Part shown: in pieces, positions 1 to 4,872 of the stretch | Position numbering within the stretch: the first letter of the stretch is position 1 | Layout: the number at the start of each line of letters is the position of its first letter | Source of the DNA: Candidatus Woesearchaeota archaeon | GTDB lineage: Archaea; Nanobdellota; Nanobdellia; Woesearchaeales; GW2011-AR4 | Direction: 5' to 3' | Length of the DNA stretch: 5,686 nucleotides | Assembly (NCBI GenBank): GCA_016185815.1 | Contig: JACPMT010000073.1 | Location: forward strand, 1 to 5,686 | Notes under the pieces: model-generated | What the model was told of the DNA's origin: nothing | Seen by the model: only the letters and a program-made list of their open reading frames with translations | Database searches by the model: none | Position numbers and translations under genes: made by a program

Positions 1-112
1 ACAAATTACTCAGAAAATCTCTTGAAACGTTTACTTCAGCATAAGAGTGCCTGCCAAGCAGTGCCACTAACCCCAAAGATGAAGTTCTTGCTAAAAATGC
101 CCTTCTGTCCAT
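1..112 (-). CDS. N-terminal fragment of a predicted Tat-exported protein (runs off the left edge)
   Basis: An open frame starts at ATG 112-110 on the minus strand and continues without a stop for 37 codons to the window edge. It begins MDRRAFLARTSSLGLVALLG. This has the layout of a twin-arginine signal peptide: Arg3-Arg4 followed by Ala-Phe-Leu, a short hydrophobic stretch (about residues 11-20), then a c-region with Arg21 and a Ser-Tyr-Ala sequence ending at residue 25 that could be a signal peptidase site. No lipobox cysteine is seen. A TATA/BRE-like promoter ends 23 nt upstream of the ATG, and an in-frame TAA lies further upstream, so the start is well placed. The gene is divergent from pdhA. 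The visible mature part (about 12 residues) is too short to identify. The export route and the cleavage site are inferences. A chance open frame is possible but unlikely given promoter, start and signal peptide together. Confidence 0.62.
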   Translation of the reverse strand, partial: MDRRAFLARTSSLGLVALLGRHSYAEVNVSRDFLSNL

Positions 113-134
113 AATTAATGGTAAGCCATGTTTT

Positions 135-150
135 TATTTAAATGTTTCCG
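135..150 (-). promoter_or_regulatory. Archaeal-type core promoter (BRE + TATA) of the left-edge gene
   Basis: Read on the minus strand, this is CGGAAACATTTAAATA: a BRE-like CGGAAA, then the TATA-like box TTTAAATA (142-135). The 3' end of the box is 23 nt before the ATG at 112, so a start about 26 nt from the box centre would give a leaderless or nearly leaderless mRNA. Fourteen of 16 positions match the promoter at 4833-4818. Confidence 0.6.
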
Positions 151-154
151 GCTT

Positions 155-172
155 CAAAAAACTTTATAAATA
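155..172 (+). promoter_or_regulatory. Core promoter of pdhA
   Basis: The box TTTATAAA (163-170, continuing TA to 172) is preceded by an A-rich BRE-like stretch (156-162). A start about 26 nt from the box centre would fall near 191-194, giving a leader of only 8-11 nt that contains the ribosome binding site. A GGCTT/AAGCC inverted repeat (150-154 and 172-176) frames the box and could be an operator. That is inference only. Confidence 0.55.
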
Positions 173-192
173 AGCCAGAAATCTGTTTTTGA

Positions 193-197
193 GAGGT
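193..197 (+). promoter_or_regulatory. Shine-Dalgarno site of pdhA
   Basis: GAGGT ends 4 nt before the ATG at 202. It is the only convincing Shine-Dalgarno site in the window; the other genes lack one and appear leaderless. It supports ATG 202 as the start, as does an in-frame TGA at 190-192 just upstream. Confidence 0.55.
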
Positions 198-201
198 TTC
201 T

Positions 202-1266
202 ATGGTAAAAAGAGTGTTAAAGGAATTCAAGGTAGAGTATCTGCAGGTATTGGATGAGAACGGCAACTGCGACGAATCCTTGATGCCAAAGCTTTCCAAT
301 GAGGAAATAAAAAAAATATACGAGATGCTTGTTCTTGTGAGGGTTTTTGACCAGAAAGCGTTTAACATGCAGAGGCAGGGCAGATTAGGAACTTACATAC
401 AATTCAAAGGGCAGGAAGCTTGCCAGGTTGGAAGCGCTATTGCCTTGGAAGACAAGGATTTTGTGTTTCCAATGTACAGGAACAGCGGCTTGCTGATAGC
501 AAGAAAGCATCCCATTGTTCAAGTTCTGCAATACTGGGGAGGAGATGAAAGGGGCTTGAGGAGCCCTGAAAACGTGAATAATTTCCCGATTGCAATTCCA
601 GTTGGCACTCAAGTGCCACATGCTGTTGGAGCTGGCTGGGCTACAAAGCTGAAAGGCATAAAGCAGGTTTCTGCTGTTTATTTTGGCGATGGAGCCACTT
701 CAAAAGGCGACTTTCATGAAGCGATGAATTTTGCAGGGGTATTTAACGTGCCTGTTGTCTTTATATGTGAAAACAACCAGTTTGCAATTTCAGTTCCGAG
801 AAAAAAACAAACACATTCAGAGACCATTGCGCAAAAGGCAATTGCATACGGGTTTGAGGGAATCCAGGTTGACGGCATGGATGTTTTCGCTGTTTGCAAG
901 GCAATGAAAGACGCTGTTGAAAAGGCAAGAAACGGCAAAGGGCCGACTTTGATAGAATGCTTCACATACAGGATGTGCGACCATTCCACATCAGATGATG
1001 CTTCAAAATACAGGACAAAGGAAGAATTGGAGGAATGGGCTAAAAAAGATCCCATAGAAAGGCTTGAGAAATACATGCGTAAAAAAAACCTGCTTGATGA
1101 TGCTTACAAGGAAAATATTTTGAGCAAATCAAAAGACATTGTTGAGAAAGCAGTCACGGAGTTTGAAAAGATGCCTGCTCCTGATCCAAAGGATATTTTC
1201 AGGTATGTTTTTGCTGAAATGACGCAGCAGCAGAAAGAGGAGATGAAGGAATTGTTTGGGAATTGA
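202..1266 (+). CDS. pdhA: 2-oxoacid dehydrogenase E1 component, alpha subunit (pyruvate/branched-chain type)
   Basis: This is the thiamine-diphosphate-binding subunit of the E1 heterotetramer. With E1-beta it decarboxylates a 2-oxoacid and reductively acylates the lipoyl group of E2 in the cytoplasm. At 354 residues it has the family's usual length. The N-terminal part (about 28-70, with RQGRLG at 58-63) resembles Bacillus PdhA. The TPP motif starts at Gly162-Asp163-Gly164 and ends at Asn191-Asn192. The phosphorylation-loop region reads HSTSDD (261-266) followed by KYR, the form typical of branched-chain E1-alpha, rather than the PHT-ADD form of many pyruvate enzymes. Cys259 and Asp260 replace the usual Gly-His just before it. 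The substrate is therefore open: pyruvate, branched-chain 2-oxoacids, or both, as reported for the Thermoplasma acidophilum complex. It is the first gene of the pdhA-pdhB-pdhC block, with its own promoter and Shine-Dalgarno site. Confidence 0.95.
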   Translation: MVKRVLKEFKVEYLQVLDENGNCDESLMPKLSNEEIKKIYEMLVLVRVFDQKAFNMQRQGRLGTYIQFKGQEACQVGSAIALEDKDFVFPMYRNSGLLIARKHPIVQVLQYWGGDERGLRSPENVNNFPIAIPVGTQVPHAVGAGWATKLKGIKQVSAVYFGDGATSKGDFHEAMNFAGVFNVPVVFICENNQFAISVPRKKQTHSETIAQKAIAYGFEGIQVDGMDVFAVCKAMKDAVEKARNGKGPTLIECFTYRMCDHSTSDDASKYRTKEELEEWAKKDPIERLEKYMRKKNLLDDAYKENILSKSKDIVEKAVTEFEKMPAPDPKDIFRYVFAEMTQQQKEEMKELFGN

Positions 1267-1354
1267 AAATGTTACATTAAACTGATAAACATTAAATAAA
1301 ATCAAAAACGAGAGCGACCTTTGAATTGAAAGTGATTAAGGTAACCCGCTTGTG

Positions 1355-1482
1355 AATGCATAGGCGAGGCAAAATAGTCAGTTGTGAGCGAGTTCGCAAC
1401 AAGCTCACTCGCATGTCACTGGCAGAACAATTTTGCCGAGCGCTAAATGTGGTGCGAAGCACGGATTAAAAATAAAAAATTT
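1355..1482 (+). repeat. Duplicated structured intergenic element, copy A (pdhA-pdhB gap)
   Basis: TAGGCGAGGC (1361-1370) pairs with a downstream block GCCGAGC-G-CTAAAT (1435-1448). The outer stem is TAG (1361-1363) with CTA (1443-1445), G1442 bulged, then GC (1364-1365) with GC (1440-1441). A tandem G-A mismatch (1366-1367 against 1438-1439) follows, then a 7-bp inner stem GGCAAAA (1368-1374) with TTTTGCC (1431-1437). The 56-nt loop has its own nested stems: CAGT/ACTG (1379-1382, 1418-1421) and GTGAGC/GCTCAC (1384-1389, 1403-1408). After it come a mini-hairpin GTGC-GAA-GCAC (1452-1462) and the tract AATAAAAAATTT (1471-1482). Copy B, before pdhC, has the same parts in the same order. Its role is unknown: an intercistronic RNA structure, a leader element or a repeat family are all possible. 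The strand is assigned only because both copies lie in the pdh orientation. Confidence 0.7.
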
Positions 1483-1505
1483 GAATTAAAAAGTAATCAA
1501 ATAAG

Positions 1506-2480
1506 ATGGTAGTCGCAACAATTGTCCAGGCAGTAACAATGGGATTAAGGCAGGAATTAGCCAGAGACAACAATGTTGTTGTCCTTGGGGAAGATGTTGG
1601 CATTAATGGCGGTGTGTTTCGTGCAACTGACGGCTTGCAGAAAGAGTTTGGGCCTGAAAGGGTTATTGACACGCCATTGGCAGAGCTTGGCATTGTAGGA
1701 GTTTCAATCGGCATGGCTGTGAATGGATTGAAGCCAGTTGCTGAAATCCAGTTCAGCGGGTTTTTGTATGCTGCATTTGACCAATTATTGTCCCATGCCG
1801 GCAGGATAAGAATGCGAAGCAGAGGAAGGTATACATGCCCAATTGTTGTAAGAACACCTTATGGCGGCGGGATAAAGGCATTGGAGCTACATTGCGAAAG
1901 CGGAGAAGCCTTATTTTCCCACATCCCGGGATTGAAAATGGTTATCCCTTCAAACCCTTACGATACAAAAGGTTTATTGGCAGCTGCAATCCAGGATCCT
2001 GACCCTGTTATTTTTTATGAGCCGATGAGGATTTACAGAGCTATAAAGCAGGACATTCCTGAAAAGGAGTATTTTGTTCCTATAGGCAAGGCAAATGTTG
2101 TTCAGGAAGGTGATGACTTGACATTAATTGCATGGGGCGCAATGGTAAAGACTTGCCAAGATGCAATTGAAAAACTAAACAATAAATATTCTATTGAGCT
2201 GATTGACTTGAGGACAATAAACCCTTATGATGCAGAAACAATTATTAACTCTGTCAGGAAAACCGGAAGATGCGTGATTGCACATGAAGCAATAAGGACA
2301 AGCGGCTTTGCAGCAGAACTGATTGCAGCAATAAATGAGAAGGCATTATTAAGCTTAGAGGCCCCTGTTGCAAGAGTCACATCCCCTGACGTTCCTTTCC
2401 CAATGGCAAAGCTGGAGAGCTACTTTTTGCCTGATGTCAACAGGATTTTGAAAGGGATAGAAAAGGTTATGATATTTTAA
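1506..2480 (+). CDS. pdhB: 2-oxoacid dehydrogenase E1 component, beta subunit
   Basis: This is the transketolase-like partner of E1-alpha. It completes the thiamine-diphosphate site at the subunit interface and docks on E2. Its 324 residues match the usual length and align along their whole length with Bacillus PdhB as I recall it. Landmarks are GEDVGINGGVFRAT (28-41), DTPLAE ending at Glu60 (equivalent to human E1-beta Glu59, which contacts the cofactor aminopyrimidine), the PYGGG segment (118-122), His129 in ELHCES (equivalent to human His128), and PGLKMVIPSNPYDTKGL (141-157). The transketolase C-terminal domain covers roughly 190-324, with DLRTINPYD at 234-242. An in-frame TAA at 1494-1496 leaves ATG 1506 as the first start. 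No Shine-Dalgarno site is seen. The 239-nt gap from pdhA holds structured element copy A and no obvious terminator, so read-through from pdhA is possible, as is a weak internal start from the A/T tract at 1471-1482. Confidence 0.95.
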   Translation: MVVATIVQAVTMGLRQELARDNNVVVLGEDVGINGGVFRATDGLQKEFGPERVIDTPLAELGIVGVSIGMAVNGLKPVAEIQFSGFLYAAFDQLLSHAGRIRMRSRGRYTCPIVVRTPYGGGIKALELHCESGEALFSHIPGLKMVIPSNPYDTKGLLAAAIQDPDPVIFYEPMRIYRAIKQDIPEKEYFVPIGKANVVQEGDDLTLIAWGAMVKTCQDAIEKLNNKYSIELIDLRTINPYDAETIINSVRKTGRCVIAHEAIRTSGFAAELIAAINEKALLSLEAPVARVTSPDVPFPMAKLESYFLPDVNRILKGIEKVMIF

Positions 2481-2530
2481 ATAAGATTTATGTTAAAGTC
2501 GGTAAGCACATTAAAAATTAAAAAACATCG

Positions 2531-2559
2531 CTTCCCAGCATCTGCATGCAATAATGGGA
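2531..2559 (+). other. Hairpin upstream of structured element copy B
   Basis: TTCCCA (2531-2536) is the exact complement of TGGGAA (2554-2559). Inside it GCAT (2537-2540) pairs with ATGC (2545-2548) around a CTGC loop, leaving AATAA (2549-2553) bulged on the 3' side. That makes a 10-bp bipartite stem lying 51 nt after the pdhB stop. No T-run follows, so it is not an obvious terminator. It may be an RNA processing or stabilising structure between pdhB and pdhC. It is absent from the pdhA-pdhB gap. Confidence 0.4.
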
Positions 2560-2592
2560 ACCCAGCTCAGGAATGTGTGCCTTATAGTTTTA

Positions 2593-2675
2593 AATGAGTA
2601 GGCGAGGCGGTCGGATGCCGCCGAGCACTAAATTTGCGAAGCATATTGAAAGGATATTATAATAATAAAAAATTT
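2593..2675 (+). repeat. Duplicated structured intergenic element, copy B (pdhB-pdhC gap)
   Basis: TAGGCGAGGC (2599-2608) pairs with GCCGAGC-A-CTAAAT (2620-2633). The outer stem is TAG (2599-2601) with CTA (2628-2630), A2627 bulged, then GC (2602-2603) with GC (2625-2626). A tandem G-A mismatch (2604-2605 against 2623-2624) follows, then a 5-bp inner stem GGCGG (2606-2610) with CCGCC (2618-2622) closing a 7-nt loop. Next come CTAAAT, the mini-hairpin TGC-GAA-GCA (2635-2643) and AATAAAAAATTT (2664-2675). Compared with copy A, the outer stem, G-A step and downstream blocks are identical apart from the bulged base. The distal part of the inner stem differs on both sides and still pairs, as expected if the structure is what is kept. 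Confidence 0.7.
2654..2664 (+). promoter_or_regulatory. Possible leaderless promoter of pdhC
   Basis: The stretch ATATTATAATA is preceded by the purine-rich GAAAGG (2648-2653), which could serve as BRE. Its distance to the ATG at 2684 (20-30 nt) fits the leaderless spacing of the minus-strand genes. The sequence is a poor TATA match in a very AT-rich tract, so this is tentative. pdhC may equally be read from upstream. Confidence 0.33.
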
Positions 2676-2683
2676 ACAACAAA

Positions 2684-3958
2684 ATGCCATACGAATTCAA
2701 GTTTCCGGATGTCGGAGAGGGAATCCATGAAGGGGAGATTGTAAAATGGTTTGTCAAAGAAGGCGACAAGGTTCATGCCGACCAGCCGCTTGGCGAAATC
2801 GAGACAGACAAGGCGATTGTTGAAATGCCTTCCCCCAAGTCCGGCAAAATCCTGAAGCTGCATGTGCCTGCAGGAGGCATCATTCATGTCGGCGAGACAA
2901 TGGTGACAATTCTTGAGGAGCATGAAACAGATGCGGATGCGAAAAAGCATTTTGAATCAAAGGAAAAAAGTGATGTTCCTTACACAGGCTCTGTTGTAGG
3001 ATTTGTTGAGGAAGCAAAAACTGTATCGCCGATTTATGGGAGCAAAGCGTCTGCCACACTTTCGGGCGGCAGTGGGGGAAGCGGGATGGGCGGTACTATT
3101 CAAGCAACCCCTGCAGTCAGAAACTTGGCAAAGCAGCTTAATGTTGACTTAAACAAAATAAAAGGAACAGGCTCTGACGGGAGAATCACGATTGAGGATG
3201 TCCAAAAAGCATCTGGCGGGGTTAAAAAAGAAGAAGCACCATCTGGAATAAAAATCACAAGAAAATACGACTTCTTTGGGTATGTTGACAGGGTTCCATT
3301 GCATGGCATCAAAAAAATAGTGGCTAATAAAATGGCAGAGTCAATTTTTACAGCAGTGCAGCTGACAAACATGCACGAAGCTGATGTTACAGAGCTTGCT
3401 GCGTTAAGGGAAAAAGAAAAGAAGGAATATGAAAAAGAAGGAATCAAGCTGACATTTTTGCCTTACATCGTGAAGGCAGTTGCACTCTGCCTGAAAGAGC
3501 ATCCTTATCTTAATGCTTCCCTTGAAGGGGATGATATTGTCCTGAAAAAATACTACAACATCGGAGTTGCAGTTGACACAGAAGATGGCTTGCTTGTCCC
3601 TGTTGTAAAGGGCGCTGACGCAAAAGACATCAAGACAATAGCAAAAGACATTGACAAACTGGTTAATGACGCAAGAAGCAGAAAAATCAACCTGATGGAC
3701 CTGAAAGGAAGCACATTTTCTGTCTCTAACCTAGGCTCTGTGGGAGTTGAATTTTTTACTCCAATCATTAATTACCCTGAAAGCGCAATTCTTGGCATTG
3801 GAAGAATAATTGAAAAGCCTGTTGTCAAAAATGGCAAAGTTGAAATAAGAAAAATGCTGCCCTTGTCATTGACTTACGACCACAGGATTGTGGATGGCGC
3901 TCAGGCTGCAAGGTTCATGATGGATTTGATGGAAAGGCTGCAGCTGTGCGAGTTTTAA
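2684..3958 (+). CDS. pdhC: 2-oxoacid dehydrogenase E2 component (dihydrolipoamide acyltransferase)
   Basis: This is the core-forming subunit that carries the acyl group on lipoate and transfers it to CoA. Three domains are visible in the 424 residues. A lipoyl domain (about 3-78) has the attachment lysine Lys43 in IETDKAIVEMPSP. A peripheral-subunit-binding domain (about 139-175, ATPAVRNLAKQL to GRITIEDV) would hold E1 and/or E3. The catalytic domain (about 200-424) ends with the active-site motif DHRIVDG (399-405, His400 and Asp404). One lipoyl domain only is present. The linker before the binding domain is Gly/Ser-rich (SGGSGGSGMGG, 127-137) rather than the Ala/Pro-rich type common in bacteria. 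No Shine-Dalgarno site is seen. The acyl group cannot be told from sequence. No E3 gene follows: the next gene is convergent and overlaps by 4 nt. The nearby lipoate ligase-like gene is the likely modifier of Lys43. Confidence 0.95.
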   Translation: MPYEFKFPDVGEGIHEGEIVKWFVKEGDKVHADQPLGEIETDKAIVEMPSPKSGKILKLHVPAGGIIHVGETMVTILEEHETDADAKKHFESKEKSDVPYTGSVVGFVEEAKTVSPIYGSKASATLSGGSGGSGMGGTIQATPAVRNLAKQLNVDLNKIKGTGSDGRITIEDVQKASGGVKKEEAPSGIKITRKYDFFGYVDRVPLHGIKKIVANKMAESIFTAVQLTNMHEADVTELAALREKEKKEYEKEGIKLTFLPYIVKAVALCLKEHPYLNASLEGDDIVLKKYYNIGVAVDTEDGLLVPVVKGADAKDIKTIAKDIDKLVNDARSRKINLMDLKGSTFSVSNLGSVGVEFFTPIINYPESAILGIGRIIEKPVVKNGKVEIRKMLPLSLTYDHRIVDGAQAARFMMDLMERLQLCEF

Positions 3959-4794
3959 TTGCCCCTAAGCTCTAATTTTTTAACATAATTGCCATTTGCT
4001 CTGTTAAATCCGTTCCTCTGCGCAGTCACATCATATAATAAAAAACCTTGATGCGGCATCAGGTAGACTTTATCTTTTACAATAAACTCACTTTTCTTAA
4101 TTTTTTCCATAATCTGTTCTTGAGCTTTTAAATCCAATGTTTTTGCAGCAGAAAATGTCAGTCCTTCAGGATACACACCAGCTTCTTTTAGATAGTCAAA
4201 TGTCCATTTTGCCCACTTAAGGTTGTCCACAGATACGATTTCTATTTCTGGGATTCCGTATCGTTCGGCCCATTGAACTGCGTATTGAACTAGTGCCCTT
4301 TCCCATCTAAATGGTTTAAGTGCATTGACATTCCCTTTAACACCTTGGATTTGTTTAACAAAGATTCTTTTATCAGCAGGTTCAAATCCTAAAGACGCTA
4401 TTAAATTCCCTTCGTATGTCAAACAAAAGTTAAATGTTGCATCAAAATATCGGTCATTACCTCTAAATCTTATCCCTTCGTGAGTTCTTGATGCCATATC
4501 AAATCCCAGTTTATATTTACCAAGTTCTTCTTCCAAGTTGTCATTTTTAATTTGATGGTCTCTTTTTAAAAATTTTTTTAAGTGTGTTATTCCAAAATCA
4601 GGGATTTCCTTGTCTCTCTGAAAAGATTCTAATTCTGATGCTAAATCTTGTGATGGAAATCCTAGAATTTTTCTAGCTTGTTCTTGGAAATACCCATAAT
4701 CAAATTTTGGAGTTCCGTTATTTATAGGGACATCTAACCTTGTTGATGATGTACCTAAAATACCTTCTAAAGTGTCATTAGTATCCTTTAACAT
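3955..4794 (-). CDS. Unrecognised protein, possibly with a GNAT-like fold
   Basis: I do not recognise this family. The start is ATG 4794-4792, giving 279 residues. The frame is open to a TTG at 4806, but a promoter 24 nt before the ATG makes the ATG the better start. The protein looks soluble, with no signal peptide or membrane segment. Residues are counted here from the ATG. After a polar N-terminal third comes a strand-rich section (about 116-151), then KQIQGVKG (147-154), a helix WERALVQYAVQWAERYGI (164-181), a strand EIEIVSVDN (183-191) and a helix ending YLKEAGV (201-207). This order recalls motif A and the following strand of GNAT acyltransferases, but the usual glycine-rich pyrophosphate loop is not clear. 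The call is an inference from pattern only. Its stop overlaps that of pdhC tail to tail. The flanking genes give no firm hint of function. Confidence 0.75.
   Translation of the reverse strand: MLKDTNDTLEGILGTSSTRLDVPINNGTPKFDYGYFQEQARKILGFPSQDLASELESFQRDKEIPDFGITHLKKFLKRDHQIKNDNLEEELGKYKLGFDMASRTHEGIRFRGNDRYFDATFNFCLTYEGNLIASLGFEPADKRIFVKQIQGVKGNVNALKPFRWERALVQYAVQWAERYGIPEIEIVSVDNLKWAKWTFDYLKEAGVYPEGLTFSAAKTLDLKAQEQIMEKIKKSEFIVKDKVYLMPHQGFLLYDVTAQRNGFNRANGNYVKKLELRGN
3976..3981 (+). terminator. Possible T-run terminator after pdhC
   Basis: Six T residues lie 18 nt past the pdhC stop, inside the 3' end of the convergent gene. Archaeal RNA polymerase can stop at short T-runs, and this is the first such run after pdhC. 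Similar runs also occur within genes here, so the call is weak. Confidence 0.25.
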
Positions 4795-4817
4795 ATTAAT
4801 AAACAATGTTGGTTTAG

Positions 4818-4833
4818 TATTTAAAGTTTTCCG
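4818..4833 (-). promoter_or_regulatory. Archaeal-type core promoter (BRE + TATA) of the unrecognised gene
   Basis: Read on the minus strand, this is CGGAAAACTTTAAATA, with TTTAAATA at 4825-4818 and CGGAAA as BRE. The box ends 24 nt before ATG 4794, so the mRNA should be leaderless from that ATG and the upstream TTG at 4806 would lie outside it. It lies in the 78-nt gap after the lipoate ligase gene, so the two minus-strand genes need not share a transcript. Confidence 0.6.
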
Positions 4834-4872
4834 TTATTTACTACTACTAAATAATAAATTATATCAGAATTT

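Noticed and set aside
714..1076. Minus-strand open frame of 120 codons inside pdhA
   Set aside because: It is antisense to conserved E1-alpha sequence including the TPP motif, with no start signals, and is a shadow frame.
1282..1338. C/D-box small RNA (CTGA at 1282-1285, GTGATTA at 1332-1338)
   Set aside because: The C box is imperfect, and boxes, order and terminal pairing do not fit a C/D guide RNA.
1384..1412. A tRNA-like T-arm (GAGTTCGC) in the pdhA-pdhB gap
   Set aside because: No acceptor stem, anticodon arm or D-arm could be assembled around it. The stems that do form belong to structured element copy A.
1813..1821. A third TGCGAAGCA, inside pdhB
   Set aside because: It encodes part of Met-Arg-Ser-Arg in a conserved region of E1-beta and has none of the flanking blocks (TAGGCGAGGC, CTAAAT), so it is taken as coincidence.
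4840..4849. Short ACT trinucleotide repeat between the two minus-strand genes
   Set aside because: Only about three units in AT-rich intergenic DNA, too short to call a repeat feature.
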